The notes under the pieces are model-generated. The model was not told where the DNA came from, did not search any database, and was given only the letters and a program-made list of their open reading frames with translations. Positions 46,635-55,877 of a DNA stretch of 64,000 nt are shown here, piece after piece. Location: contig CAJMQU010000001.1 of the NCBI GenBank assembly GCA_905215555.1, forward strand, positions 260,538 to 324,537, read 5' to 3'. Made by a program: the position numbers and the translations under genes. How positions within the stretch are numbered: position 1 is the stretch's first letter; each line of letters opens with the position of its first letter. The DNA is from an uncultured bacterium. GTDB taxonomy: Bacteria > Bacteroidota > Bacteroidia > Bacteroidales > Bacteroidaceae.

Positions 46635-47549
46635 ATGGGGAATGAAGAATTGACATATCACGTACCGGTGTTACTGACGCCGAGTGTAGACGGAATGAAT
46701 ATCCGCCCGGATGGGACGTACGTAGACGTCACTTTTGGCGGTGGAGGACATTCACGCGAAATTCTGTCACGATTGGGAGACGGCGGACAGTTACTTGGAT
46801 TCGACCAGGACGAAGATGCGGAACGAAACATTATGGACAACCCGCATTTCATCTTTGTACGAAGCAATTTCAGGTATCTGCACAATTTCCTGCGCTATCA
46901 TGAAATCGAAGAAGTGGATGCAATACTCGCCGATCTGGGAGTATCATCCCATCATTTCGACGACAGCGAACGGGGATTCTCATTCCGCTTTGACGGTGCA
47001 CTGGATATGCGCATGAACAAACGTGCAGGAGATACTGCGGCAGACATCATAAATAATTATGATGAAGAACGCTTGGCAGACATCTTCTACCTGTATGGTG
47101 AACTGAAAAACAGCCGTAAGTTGGCCTCCGTACTGGTGAAAGCACGAGCTGTACAAAAAATAGCAACTATCGGAGAGTTTCTGGAAGTTATAAAACCGCT
47201 CTTCGGCCGTGAACGGGAGAAAAAAGAACTGGCTAAAGTTTTCCAGGCATTGCGTATCGAAGTGAACCAAGAAATGGAAGCACTGAAAGAAATGCTATAT
47301 GCGGCAACCAAAGCATTGAAGCCGGGCGGACGACTGGTAGTGATTACTTATCATTCACTGGAAGACCGGATGGTGAAGAATATCATGAAAACCGGAAATG
47401 TGGAAGGCAAAATGGAGAAAGATTTCTTCGGAAATGTACAAACACCGTTCCGACTGGTAAACAACAAAGTGATTGTGCCGGACGACGCGGAAATAGAACG
47501 CAATCCGAGGTCGAGAAGTGCCAAACTGAGGATAGCGGAGAAAAAGTGA
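46635..47549 (+). CDS. rsmH: 16S rRNA (cytosine(1402)-N(4))-methyltransferase RsmH
   Basis: A 304-residue SAM-dependent methyltransferase that N4-methylates C1402 in the ribosomal P site. The N-terminal YHVPVLLTPSVDGM, the SAM-binding VTFGGGGHSREIL and the later GVSSHHFDDSERGFSF and RALRIEVNQEMEALK motifs are family signatures. Length is normal. It keeps its usual place between mraZ and ftsL. The short spacer after it (47550-47572) carries the start of the next gene. Confidence 0.97.
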   Translation: MGNEELTYHVPVLLTPSVDGMNIRPDGTYVDVTFGGGGHSREILSRLGDGGQLLGFDQDEDAERNIMDNPHFIFVRSNFRYLHNFLRYHEIEEVDAILADLGVSSHHFDDSERGFSFRFDGALDMRMNKRAGDTAADIINNYDEERLADIFYLYGELKNSRKLASVLVKARAVQKIATIGEFLEVIKPLFGREREKKELAKVFQALRIEVNQEMEALKEMLYAATKALKPGGRLVVITYHSLEDRMVKNIMKTGNVEGKMEKDFFGNVQTPFRLVNNKVIVPDDAEIERNPRSRSAKLRIAEKK

Positions 47550-47572
47550 TGATTAGTGTTGAGTGATAAGCG

Positions 47573-47950
47573 ATGAAGGAAATGGAAGAAAAACAGGTAA
47601 ATGAAAAAACGGAGAAAGCGGAAAAAACGAAGAAAGCAAAAAACCGCACATCTCTGAAGAATATTATCGGTGGCGACATTCTGGCTACAGACTTTTTCCG
47701 TCGCCAGACCAAAATGCTGGTGCTGATCATGGTGCTGATTCTGTTTTATATACACAACCGCTATGCTTGCCAGCAACAAATGATAGAGATAGATAAATTG
47801 AAAAAGGAACTGATTGACATTAAATACGATGCCCTTACCCGTAGTTCGGAGCTGATGGAACGGAGTCGACAGTCGCGCATTGAGGAATATATCGCAACCA
47901 AAGAGAGCGATTTGCAGACTTCGACCAATCCACCGTATTTAATCAAATAA
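47573..47950 (+). CDS. ftsL: FtsL-like divisome protein
   Basis: A 125-residue bitopic membrane protein: a long lysine/glutamate-rich cytoplasmic N-terminus (about 55 residues), one TM segment (about 60-78, MLVLIMVLILFYIHN) and a short periplasmic coiled coil (MIEIDKLKKELIDIKYDALTRSSELMERS). Sequence similarity to FtsL is low, but topology and position between rsmH and ftsI identify it. FtsL links FtsQ and the FtsW-FtsI synthase pair at the septum. Confidence 0.8.
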   Translation: MKEMEEKQVNEKTEKAEKTKKAKNRTSLKNIIGGDILATDFFRRQTKMLVLIMVLILFYIHNRYACQQQMIEIDKLKKELIDIKYDALTRSSELMERSRQSRIEEYIATKESDLQTSTNPPYLIK

Positions 47951-47997
47951 AATACAAGGAGAGAAGGAGTCAACTTAAAAACCTTATCAACTAAAGA

Positions 47998-50124
47998 ATG
48001 GCAGTAAATAAGAAAAATATCATGACCCGTTATTTCTTCGTAGTCCTCATAATGGGACTGCTGGGAATAGCTATTGTCGTAAAAGGCGGAATCATTATGT
48101 TCGCCGAACGACAATACTGGCATGATGTAGCCGACCGTTTCGTGAAGGAGAATGTGACAGTAAAACCCAACCGTGGCAATATTCTTTCATCCGACGGAAA
48201 GCTAATGGCAAGTTCCCTGCCCGAATACCGTATATATATGGACTTCAAGGCAGGCGGCTACACCAAAGATACCATGCTGGTGAACCACATGAACGAGATT
48301 TGTGAAGGACTGCATAAGATATTCCCCGATAAAAGTGCCGCAGAATTTAAATCGCACTTGCAAAAAGGGCGCAAAAAAGGCAGCCGCAACTATCTGATTT
48401 ATCCAAAGCGCATCTCGTACATCCAATATAAAGAAGCGAAACGCCTGCCTGTATTCAACTTGAACAAATACAAAGGCGGTTTCCATGAACAAGTATACAA
48501 CCAACGCAAGAAACCGTTCGGCTCATTGGCTGCCCGTACATTAGGCGACCTCTATGCCGACACAGCACAAGGTGCAAAGAACGGCATCGAGTTATCTTTC
48601 GACACATTGCTGAAAGGGCGTGACGGCATCACTCATCGCCAGAAGGTGATGAACAAATACCTGAACATCGTGGACATAGCTCCCGTGGACGGTTGTGACA
48701 TCATCTCCACCCTTGATGTAGGCATGCAGGACATCTGCGAAAAAGCACTGGTGGACAAACTGAAAGAAATCAATGCCACTGTAGGTGTGGCCGTGCTGAT
48801 GGAAGTGGAGACAGGCGAAGTAAAAGCCATCGTCAACATGATGAAAGCGGGCGACGGTAACTATTACGAAATGCGCAACAACGCCATAAGCGATATGATG
48901 GAACCGGGTTCCACCTTCAAGACCGCCTCTATCATGGTAGCCCTTGAGGACGGGAAAATCACCCCGGAAACGGAAGTGGATACCGGAAACGGCATCATGA
49001 ATATGTACGGCAGTAAAATGAGAGACCACAACTGGCACCGCGGGGGATATGGAAAAATCAACGTAACACGTATTTTGGAAGTTTCATCCAACGTAGGTGT
49101 TTCTTATCTCATCGACAAGCATTACAAAGACAATCCGCAGAAATATGTGGACGGTTTGAAGCGCATGAGCATCAACCAACCGTTGCACTTACAGATTTCC
49201 GGTGAAGGAGAGCCGAACATCAAAGGGCCGAAAGAAAGATATTTTGCCAAGACTACCCTGCCTTGGATGAGTATCGGGTATGAGACGCAGGTTCCGCCGC
49301 TCAACATACTGACATTCTATAATGCGATTGCCAACAATGGCGTTATGGTACGTCCGAAATTTGTAAAAGCGGCCGTGAAAGACGGTGAAGTCGTGGAGGA
49401 ATACCCCACCGAGGTTATCAACCCCAAAATATGCTCCGACCGTACCTTGACACAGATACGCGACATTCTGGAGAAAGTCGTATCACAAGGGTTAGCCAAA
49501 CCAGCCGGAAGCAAACAGTTTGCAGTAGCAGGTAAGACAGGTACGGCGCAGGTGTCCCAGGGTACGGCAGGTTACAAAAGCGGACGGGTCAATTATCTGG
49601 TAAGTTTTTGCGGGTATTTCCCGGCAGACGCACCGAAGTACAGTTGCATCGTTTCTATCCAGAAACCGGGGCTTCCAGCTTCGGGAGGTCTGATGGCAGG
49701 CAGCGTCTTCGGAAAGATTGCCGAAAGAGTATATGCGAAAAACCTGCGGTTCGATATCCGCAGCGCAATAGACAGCACCACCAATGTCATTCCTCCTGTA
49801 AAAGCCGGAGAGATGAACGAAGCTTTGCAGGTGTTGAACAATCTGAAAGTGCCGGTACAGAAACAATTCTCCTCCCGAAAAGGGAAAGAGATGTGGGGCC
49901 ATACGCAGGCATCTCCCAATGCAGTTATCCTGCAAGGTAAGGAAGAGGCGAATTCAAATGTCGTTCCCAGTGTTATCGGAATGGGAGCGAAAGACGCTGT
50001 TTATTTGCTGGAAAGTAAAGGACTGAAAGTAAGGCTGAACGGTATTGGGAAAGTAAGGAGCCAATCAATACCGGGTGGAAACCATGTAGTAAAAGGACAG
50101 ACAGTATCCCTTACACTTCATTGA
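47998..50124 (+). CDS. ftsI: Septal peptidoglycan transpeptidase FtsI (PBP3) with PASTA domain
   Basis: A 708-residue class B penicillin-binding protein that cross-links septal peptidoglycan. One N-terminal TM anchor (about 12-35), a pedestal domain and a transpeptidase domain with all three active-site motifs: S305-T-F-K308 (GSTFK), S363-S-N365, and K513-T-G515. A single C-terminal PASTA domain (NVVPSVIGMGAKDAVYLLES) follows, common in Bacteroidetes PBP3 and absent from E. coli. It works with the glycosyltransferase FtsW encoded four genes downstream. Confidence 0.96.
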   Translation: MAVNKKNIMTRYFFVVLIMGLLGIAIVVKGGIIMFAERQYWHDVADRFVKENVTVKPNRGNILSSDGKLMASSLPEYRIYMDFKAGGYTKDTMLVNHMNEICEGLHKIFPDKSAAEFKSHLQKGRKKGSRNYLIYPKRISYIQYKEAKRLPVFNLNKYKGGFHEQVYNQRKKPFGSLAARTLGDLYADTAQGAKNGIELSFDTLLKGRDGITHRQKVMNKYLNIVDIAPVDGCDIISTLDVGMQDICEKALVDKLKEINATVGVAVLMEVETGEVKAIVNMMKAGDGNYYEMRNNAISDMMEPGSTFKTASIMVALEDGKITPETEVDTGNGIMNMYGSKMRDHNWHRGGYGKINVTRILEVSSNVGVSYLIDKHYKDNPQKYVDGLKRMSINQPLHLQISGEGEPNIKGPKERYFAKTTLPWMSIGYETQVPPLNILTFYNAIANNGVMVRPKFVKAAVKDGEVVEEYPTEVINPKICSDRTLTQIRDILEKVVSQGLAKPAGSKQFAVAGKTGTAQVSQGTAGYKSGRVNYLVSFCGYFPADAPKYSCIVSIQKPGLPASGGLMAGSVFGKIAERVYAKNLRFDIRSAIDSTTNVIPPVKAGEMNEALQVLNNLKVPVQKQFSSRKGKEMWGHTQASPNAVILQGKEEANSNVVPSVIGMGAKDAVYLLESKGLKVRLNGIGKVRSQSIPGGNHVVKGQTVSLTLH

Positions 50125-50180
50125 TGAGAAGTGCAGACGGAAAGTTTTATTAAAAGAGTATACATTATATATAATAAGGT

Positions 50181-51698
50181 ATGGTATTAAGTGAATTATT
50201 GAAAGTAATACAACCGATACAGATTATCGGAAGTATGGAAACGGAGATAACGGGAGTGAATATAGACTCCCGTCTGGTGCAAGCCGGACATCTGTTTATG
50301 GCTATGCGCGGTACCCAAACAGACGGGCATGCTTACATCCCCGCCGCAATAGAGAAAGGAGCCGTTGCCGTGCTTTGCGAAGACTTGCCCGAAGAACTTA
50401 AGAAACAAGGAGACAAGGGAACAAGTGAGCAGGGCACAGCCTCATCAACTTGTCAGCCCGTCAACTCGTCAACTGTCACTTACATCATAGTGAAGGACAG
50501 CGAAGATGCCGTTGGTAAAGTAGCCACTGCCTTTTATGGTGATCCGACCTCCAAGATAGAGTTGGTAGGTGTGACCGGAACAAATGGAAAGACCACCATC
50601 GCTACCTTATTATATGATACATTCCGTTATTTCGGTTACAAGGTGGGACTGATTTCGACCGTCTGTAACTATATAGACGACCAGGCCATACCGACTGAAC
50701 ATACCACCCCCGACCCCATCACTCTGAACCGACTGCTGGGGCAGATGGCGGACTCAGGATGCAAATATGTCTTCATGGAAGTAAGTTCACACTCCATTGC
50801 CCAGAAACGCATCAGCGGTCTGCGCTTTGCAGGCGGTATATTCACTAACCTGACGCGCGATCATCTGGACTATCACAAGACAGTGGAGAACTACCTGAAA
50901 GCCAAGAAAAAGTTCTTCGATGATATGCCCAAGAATGCTTTCAGCCTGACCAATCTGGATGACAAGAACGGTCTTGTCATGACGCAGAATACGCGCTCTA
51001 AAGTATACACTTACTCTTTGCGCAGCCTCTCTGACTTCAAAGGTAAGATTCTGGAGTCTCATTTCGAAGGTATGCTACTTGATTTTAACAATCGCGAACT
51101 GGCTGTTCGTTTTATCGGCCGCTTCAATGCCTCAAACTTGCTGGCAGTGTTCGGTGCAGCCGTATTACTCGGCAAGAAAGAAGAAGATGTACTGGTTGCT
51201 CTCAGCACACTGCATCCGGTAGCCGGACGTTTCGATGCTATCCGTTCACTGAAAGGCTATACCGCCATTGTGGATTATGCACATACTCCGGATGCGCTCA
51301 TCAATGTATTGAACGCCATTCATGACGTACTCGAAGGTAAAGGAAAAGTCATCACCGTGGTAGGTGCAGGTGGCAACCGCGACAAAGGCAAACGCCCCAT
51401 CATGGCAAAAGAAGCTGCCAAAGCAAGCGACCGCGTCATCATCACCTCGGACAATCCTCGCTTTGAAGAACCGCAAGACATCATCAACGATATGCTAGCC
51501 GGTCTGGACAAAGACGATATGCAAAAAACCATCAGCATTGCCGACCGCCGTGATGCCATCAAAACAGCTTGCATGCTGGCACAACCGGGTGATGTGATCC
51601 TCGTAGCCGGAAAAGGCCACGAGAACTATCAGGAGATAAAAGGAGTGAAACATCACTTTGATGATAAAGAGGAGTTGAAAAAAATAATGAATGATTAA
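50181..51698 (+). CDS. murE: UDP-MurNAc-L-Ala-D-Glu:meso-diaminopimelate ligase MurE
   Basis: A 505-residue cytoplasmic ligase that adds meso-diaminopimelate to the peptidoglycan precursor using ATP. The Mur-ligase P-loop is VGVTGTNGKTTIATLL, and SDNPRFEEP carries the DNPR motif that marks use of diaminopimelate rather than lysine. Domains: UDP-binding N-terminus, central ATPase, C-terminal amino-acid domain. Odd: residues about 74-99 (GDKGTSEQGTASSTCQ and flanks) are a low-complexity insertion encoded by a repeat-like stretch at 50401-50477; I believe most relatives lack it. Confidence 0.96.
   Translation: MVLSELLKVIQPIQIIGSMETEITGVNIDSRLVQAGHLFMAMRGTQTDGHAYIPAAIEKGAVAVLCEDLPEELKKQGDKGTSEQGTASSTCQPVNSSTVTYIIVKDSEDAVGKVATAFYGDPTSKIELVGVTGTNGKTTIATLLYDTFRYFGYKVGLISTVCNYIDDQAIPTEHTTPDPITLNRLLGQMADSGCKYVFMEVSSHSIAQKRISGLRFAGGIFTNLTRDHLDYHKTVENYLKAKKKFFDDMPKNAFSLTNLDDKNGLVMTQNTRSKVYTYSLRSLSDFKGKILESHFEGMLLDFNNRELAVRFIGRFNASNLLAVFGAAVLLGKKEEDVLVALSTLHPVAGRFDAIRSLKGYTAIVDYAHTPDALINVLNAIHDVLEGKGKVITVVGAGGNRDKGKRPIMAKEAAKASDRVIITSDNPRFEEPQDIINDMLAGLDKDDMQKTISIADRRDAIKTACMLAQPGDVILVAGKGHENYQEIKGVKHHFDDKEELKKIMND
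50401..50477. repeat. Repeat-derived in-frame insertion inside murE
   Basis: This stretch holds GTCAACTC and GTCAACTG in tandem, preceded by partly complementary AAGGGAACAAGTGAG-like sequence, and resembles the short-period repeats in Bacteroides intergenic regions (compare 53051-53170). It keeps the murE frame and encodes about 25 low-complexity residues in the N-terminal domain. Confidence 0.5.
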
Positions 51699-51779
51699 TA
51701 ATTAAAGAATGAAAAAGCAGAGGTGACAGTCTTCCCGATCATCCCCTCGCAACTCTTTAATTTATAATTTATAATTTAT

Positions 51780-53048
51780 ATGTTGTATTACTTATTTCAA
51801 TGGTTAGACAAATATGACATTCCCGGGGCGGGCATGTTTGGTTATACATCATTCCGGGCACTGATGGCAATCATCCTCGCATTGCTCATTTCAAGTATCT
51901 GGGGTGACCGTTTCATCAACTTGCTGAAACGGAAACAGATTACGGAAACACAGCGTGATGCCAACATCGACCCGTTCGGAGTGGACAAGGTAGGTGTGCC
52001 GAGTATGGGTGGTGTCATTATCATTGTAGCCATTCTCATCCCCTGCCTGTTGCTGGGTAAACTGAGCAACATCTACATGATATTGATGCTGATTACTACC
52101 GTATGGCTGGGGTCACTGGGGTTTGCCGACGATTACATCAAGATCTTCAAGAAAGACAAGGAAGGGCTGCATGGTAAATTCAAGATTATCGGACAGGTAG
52201 GTCTGGGACTGATTGTCGGTCTGACGCTTTACCTTAGCCCGCAAGCGGTTATCCGTGAGAATATTGAAGTTCAGAAGCCCGGACAAGAAATAGAGGTTAT
52301 CCATGCCGGACAGGATATCAAGTCTACGCAGACCACTATCCCGTTCTTCAAAAGTAACAATCTGGATTATGCCGACATCGTAGGCTTCATGGGTGAATAT
52401 GCACAAACGGCAGGCTGGATCCTATTTGTAATCATCACTATCTTTGTGGTAACGGCTGTCAGCAACGGTGCGAACCTGAATGACGGAATGGACGGAATGG
52501 CAGCCGGAAACTCGGCAATCATCGGACTGGCATTAGGCATACTGGCCTATGTATCCAGTCATATCCAGTATGCCAGCTACCTGAACATCATGTACATACC
52601 CGGCTCGGAAGAATTGGTAATCTTTATCTGCGCATTTATCGGTGCCCTGATTGGTTTCCTATGGTACAATGCTTTCCCGGCACAGGTATTCATGGGTGAT
52701 ACGGGCAGTCTGACAATTGGTGGTATCATTGCGGTGTTCGCCATCATCATACACAAAGAATTGCTGATACCCATTCTCTGCGGTGTATTCCTGGTAGAGA
52801 ATTTATCAGTTATCCTGCAACGGTTCTACTACAAAGCAGGAAAACGGAAGGGAGTGAAACAAAGGTTGTTCAAGCGAACGCCTATTCACGACCATTTCCG
52901 CACTTCCATGAGCTTGATAGAACCGGGTTGTACGGTGAAGTTTACAACACCGACGAAGCTGTTCCATGAATCAAAAATCACTGTCCGCTTCTGGATTGTG
53001 ACGATTGTGCTGGCTGCAATAACGATTATAACATTAAAAATAAGATAA
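51780..53048 (+). CDS. mraY: Phospho-N-acetylmuramoyl-pentapeptide transferase MraY
   Basis: A 422-residue polytopic membrane enzyme that moves phospho-MurNAc-pentapeptide onto undecaprenyl phosphate to give lipid I. About ten TM segments. Catalytic motifs: GFADDYIKIFKKDKEGL (paired Asp), NLNDGMDGMAAG and RTPIHDHFR. It is about 60 residues longer than the E. coli enzyme because of an insertion near residues 155-205 (EVQKPGQEIEVIHAGQDIKS), as in other Bacteroidetes. The 81-bp spacer before it is AT-rich with short repeats of TAATTTA. Confidence 0.96.
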   Translation: MLYYLFQWLDKYDIPGAGMFGYTSFRALMAIILALLISSIWGDRFINLLKRKQITETQRDANIDPFGVDKVGVPSMGGVIIIVAILIPCLLLGKLSNIYMILMLITTVWLGSLGFADDYIKIFKKDKEGLHGKFKIIGQVGLGLIVGLTLYLSPQAVIRENIEVQKPGQEIEVIHAGQDIKSTQTTIPFFKSNNLDYADIVGFMGEYAQTAGWILFVIITIFVVTAVSNGANLNDGMDGMAAGNSAIIGLALGILAYVSSHIQYASYLNIMYIPGSEELVIFICAFIGALIGFLWYNAFPAQVFMGDTGSLTIGGIIAVFAIIIHKELLIPILCGVFLVENLSVILQRFYYKAGKRKGVKQRLFKRTPIHDHFRTSMSLIEPGCTVKFTTPTKLFHESKITVRFWIVTIVLAAITIITLKIR

Positions 53049-53050
53049 CA

Positions 53051-53170
53051 GAGCTACCGGTTACGAGCTACAAGCTACAAGTGCTCGCTACTGGTCGCCG
53101 ATAAGAAAACAAACTTGTAGCAACTACCAGCTCCAACCTTCCACAGATAGTTTGTAGCCGGTAGCCCGTA
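53051..53170. repeat. Inverted, short-period repeats between mraY and murD
   Basis: GAGCTACCGG and GAGCTACAAGCTACAAG on the left are complementary to CTTGTAGC near 53114 and to TTTGTAGCCGGTAGCCC at 53151-53167. The spacer can form a long imperfect hairpin in the cluster mRNA. No open frame or promoter is seen in it. Confidence 0.55.
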
Positions 53171-53182
53171 ATTTAAAAGAAC

Positions 53183-54517
53183 ATGAGTAGAATTGTAGTA
53201 TTAGGAGCCGGAGAGAGCGGTGCAGGTGCTGCCGTACTCGCCAAAGTGCAGGGGTTCGACACGTTTGTTTCCGATATGTCCGCCATAAAAGACAAGTACA
53301 AGGTATTGCTGGGCAAGTACGACATTGCCTGGGAAGAAGGCAGGCACACGGAAGAGTTGATTTTGAATGCTGATGAAGTTGTGAAAAGCCCCGGCATCCC
53401 CAACGACGCTCCGATAATACTGAAACTGAAAAAACAAGGGACGCCCATTATCTCTGAGATAGAGTTTGCGGGACGCTACACCCATGCTAAAATGATATGT
53501 ATCACCGGTTCAAACGGTAAGACCACTACCACCTCACTCATCTACCATATCTTCAAGAGTGCAGGACTGAATGTAGGTCTGGCCGGTAACATCGGCAACA
53601 GCCTGGCCTTGCAGGTGGCTACGGAACAGCATGATTATTACGTGATTGAACTTAGTTCCTTCCAACTGGATAACATGTATAACTTCCGCGCCAACATTGC
53701 CGTGCTGATGAACATCACGCCCGACCATCTGGACCGCTACGACCATTGCATGCAGAAGTACGTGGACGCCAAGTTCCGCATCACGCAGAACCAGACACCG
53801 GAAGATGCTTTCATCTTCTGGAACGACGACCCCATCATCAAACGGGAGCTTGACAAGCACGGGCTACGTGCTCACCTCTATCCGTTCTCTGCCGTAAAAG
53901 AAGACGGAGCCATCGCATACGTAGAAGACGGTGAAGTAGAAATCAGCGAACCCATCGCCTTCAACATGGAACAGGAAAAACTGGCCTTGCAGGGTACACA
54001 CAACTTATACAACTCTCTCGCCGCCGGTATATCCGCCAACCTCGCCGGCATAGAGAAAGAGTATATCCGCAAAGCATTGTCCGACTTCAAAGGTGTGGAA
54101 CACCGCCTGGAAAAGGTAGCAACCGTGCGCGGTGTGGAATTCATCAACGACTCCAAAGCCACGAACGTGAATTCGTGCTGGTATGCCCTGCAGAGTATGA
54201 AGACCAAAACCGTACTTATCCTGGGTGGAAAGGATAAAGGCAATGATTATACGGAAATAGAAGACCTTGTACGCGAAAAGTGCTCCGCTCTGGTTTATCT
54301 GGGACTGCACAATGAAAAGTTGCACGATTTCTTCGACCGAATGGGATTGCCCGTGGCTGATGTGCAAACCGGTATGAAAGATGCCGTGGACGCCGCTTTC
54401 CGCCTGGCAAAGAAGGGCGAAACGGTATTGTTGAGCCCTTGCTGCGCAAGCTTCGATCTCTTCAAGAGCTACGAAGACCGTGGCGACCAATTTAAAGAGT
54501 GTGTGAGGGCGCTTTAA
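53183..54517 (+). CDS. murD: UDP-N-acetylmuramoyl-L-alanine:D-glutamate ligase MurD
   Basis: A 444-residue cytoplasmic Mur ligase that adds D-glutamate to UDP-MurNAc-L-Ala. N-terminal Rossmann-like VVLGAGESGAGAAVLAK, P-loop ITGSNGKTTTTSLIYHI, the invariant NITPDHLDRYD segment, and C-terminal FINDSKATNVNSCW and GGKDKGNDY. Length is typical. The gene follows the mraY repeat spacer and precedes ftsW by 33 bp. Confidence 0.97.
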   Translation: MSRIVVLGAGESGAGAAVLAKVQGFDTFVSDMSAIKDKYKVLLGKYDIAWEEGRHTEELILNADEVVKSPGIPNDAPIILKLKKQGTPIISEIEFAGRYTHAKMICITGSNGKTTTTSLIYHIFKSAGLNVGLAGNIGNSLALQVATEQHDYYVIELSSFQLDNMYNFRANIAVLMNITPDHLDRYDHCMQKYVDAKFRITQNQTPEDAFIFWNDDPIIKRELDKHGLRAHLYPFSAVKEDGAIAYVEDGEVEISEPIAFNMEQEKLALQGTHNLYNSLAAGISANLAGIEKEYIRKALSDFKGVEHRLEKVATVRGVEFINDSKATNVNSCWYALQSMKTKTVLILGGKDKGNDYTEIEDLVREKCSALVYLGLHNEKLHDFFDRMGLPVADVQTGMKDAVDAAFRLAKKGETVLLSPCCASFDLFKSYEDRGDQFKECVRAL

Positions 54518-54550
54518 TTCTTTAATTATTAATTATTAATTTGCGAAGCA

Positions 54551-55849
54551 TTGGATTTATTAAGAAGCATATTCAAAGGCGATAAGGTAATCTGGATCAT
54601 CTTCCTCTTCCTTTGTCTCATTTCCATCATAGAAGTGTTCAGTGCTGCGTCTACCCTGACGTATAAAAGCGGAGATCACTGGGGGCCGATTACGCAGCAC
54701 AGTATTCTATTGATGGTGGGTGCCGTCATTGTGGTATTAGTGCACAACATACCTTATAAATGGTTTCAGGTATTTCCGGTATTTCTGCTTCCCCTCTCTA
54801 TCGGTCTGCTTGCTTTTGTCATGTTAATGGGAGTCATCACCGGTGACCGCGTGAATGGTGCTGCCCGCTGGATGACATTTATGGGAATCCAGTTTCAACC
54901 GTCGGAGATAGCTAAAATGGCGGTTATTATCGTCACCGCTTTTATCCTCTCGAAGGGGCAGGATGAAGACGGAGCAAGTCCGAAGGCTTTCAAACGTATC
55001 ATGATAATCACCTGTATCGTTTGCGGACTCATCCTGCCGGAAAACTATTCGACGGGAATGTTGCTGTTCGGTACGGTTTATCTGATGATGTTCATCGGAC
55101 GGATACCTGCCCGCAAACTGCTGATATTGGGAGGAGGTATCCTCGCCTTTGTCGTAGTGTTCGTCACATTCCTGTTGGCTACGCCGAACGACACTCTCGA
55201 AAAGGTTCCGATGGGACACCGCTTCACCACAGTAAAAGCCCGTATCGCCGACTTCACGAATAAAGGAGAAGTGCCCGCAGCCAAGTATGACATAGACGGA
55301 GATGCCCAAGTGGCACATGCCCGCATTGCCGTAGCCACAAGCAACGTCATAGGTAAAGGACCGGGGAACTCAGTGCAACGGGATTTTCTGAGTCAGGCAT
55401 TCTCCGACTTCATTTATGCCATCATCATTGAAGAACTGGGATTGGTGGGAGGAATAGTCGTCGTGTTCCTTTATATTTGTCTGCTGGTACGCGTAGGGCG
55501 CATTGCCAAAAAGTGTGATCGTACCTTCCCCGCTTTCCTCATCACCGGAATAGCCCTGCTGCTCGTCACGCAAGCATTGTTCAATATGATGGTTGCTGTC
55601 GGTCTGGCTCCCGTCACGGGGCAACCGCTTCCGCTTATCAGTAAAGGTGGAACCTCCACGTTCATCAATTGTGCCTACATTGGTATGATATTGAGTGTGA
55701 GCCGTTACACCGCCAGATTAGAGGAACAGAAAGAGCACGATGCACAAATTCCGATGCAGATAGAAGCTGCCGAAGAAGGGAACAGTGACATACAGACAGC
55801 TGCCGAACCGACAGCCAAAGTATTGAACAGTGATGCTGAATTTGAGTAA
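54551..55849 (+). CDS. ftsW: Septal peptidoglycan glycosyltransferase FtsW (SEDS family)
   Basis: A 432-residue membrane protein of the SEDS family that polymerises lipid II at the septum together with FtsI. About ten TM helices. The family motifs NGAARWMTFMGIQFQPSEIAK, GNSVQRDFLSQAFSDFIYAII and PVTGQPLPLISKGGTS are present. The start is a TTG at 54551 (DLLRSIFKGDK), since no ATG precedes the first TM segment. The C-terminal 50 residues are hydrophilic and acidic. Confidence 0.95.
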   Translation: MDLLRSIFKGDKVIWIIFLFLCLISIIEVFSAASTLTYKSGDHWGPITQHSILLMVGAVIVVLVHNIPYKWFQVFPVFLLPLSIGLLAFVMLMGVITGDRVNGAARWMTFMGIQFQPSEIAKMAVIIVTAFILSKGQDEDGASPKAFKRIMIITCIVCGLILPENYSTGMLLFGTVYLMMFIGRIPARKLLILGGGILAFVVVFVTFLLATPNDTLEKVPMGHRFTTVKARIADFTNKGEVPAAKYDIDGDAQVAHARIAVATSNVIGKGPGNSVQRDFLSQAFSDFIYAIIIEELGLVGGIVVVFLYICLLVRVGRIAKKCDRTFPAFLITGIALLLVTQALFNMMVAVGLAPVTGQPLPLISKGGTSTFINCAYIGMILSVSRYTARLEEQKEHDAQIPMQIEAAEEGNSDIQTAAEPTAKVLNSDAEFE

Positions 55850-55877
55850 ATTGATAGTAGTAAGCAGATAACAGAAT

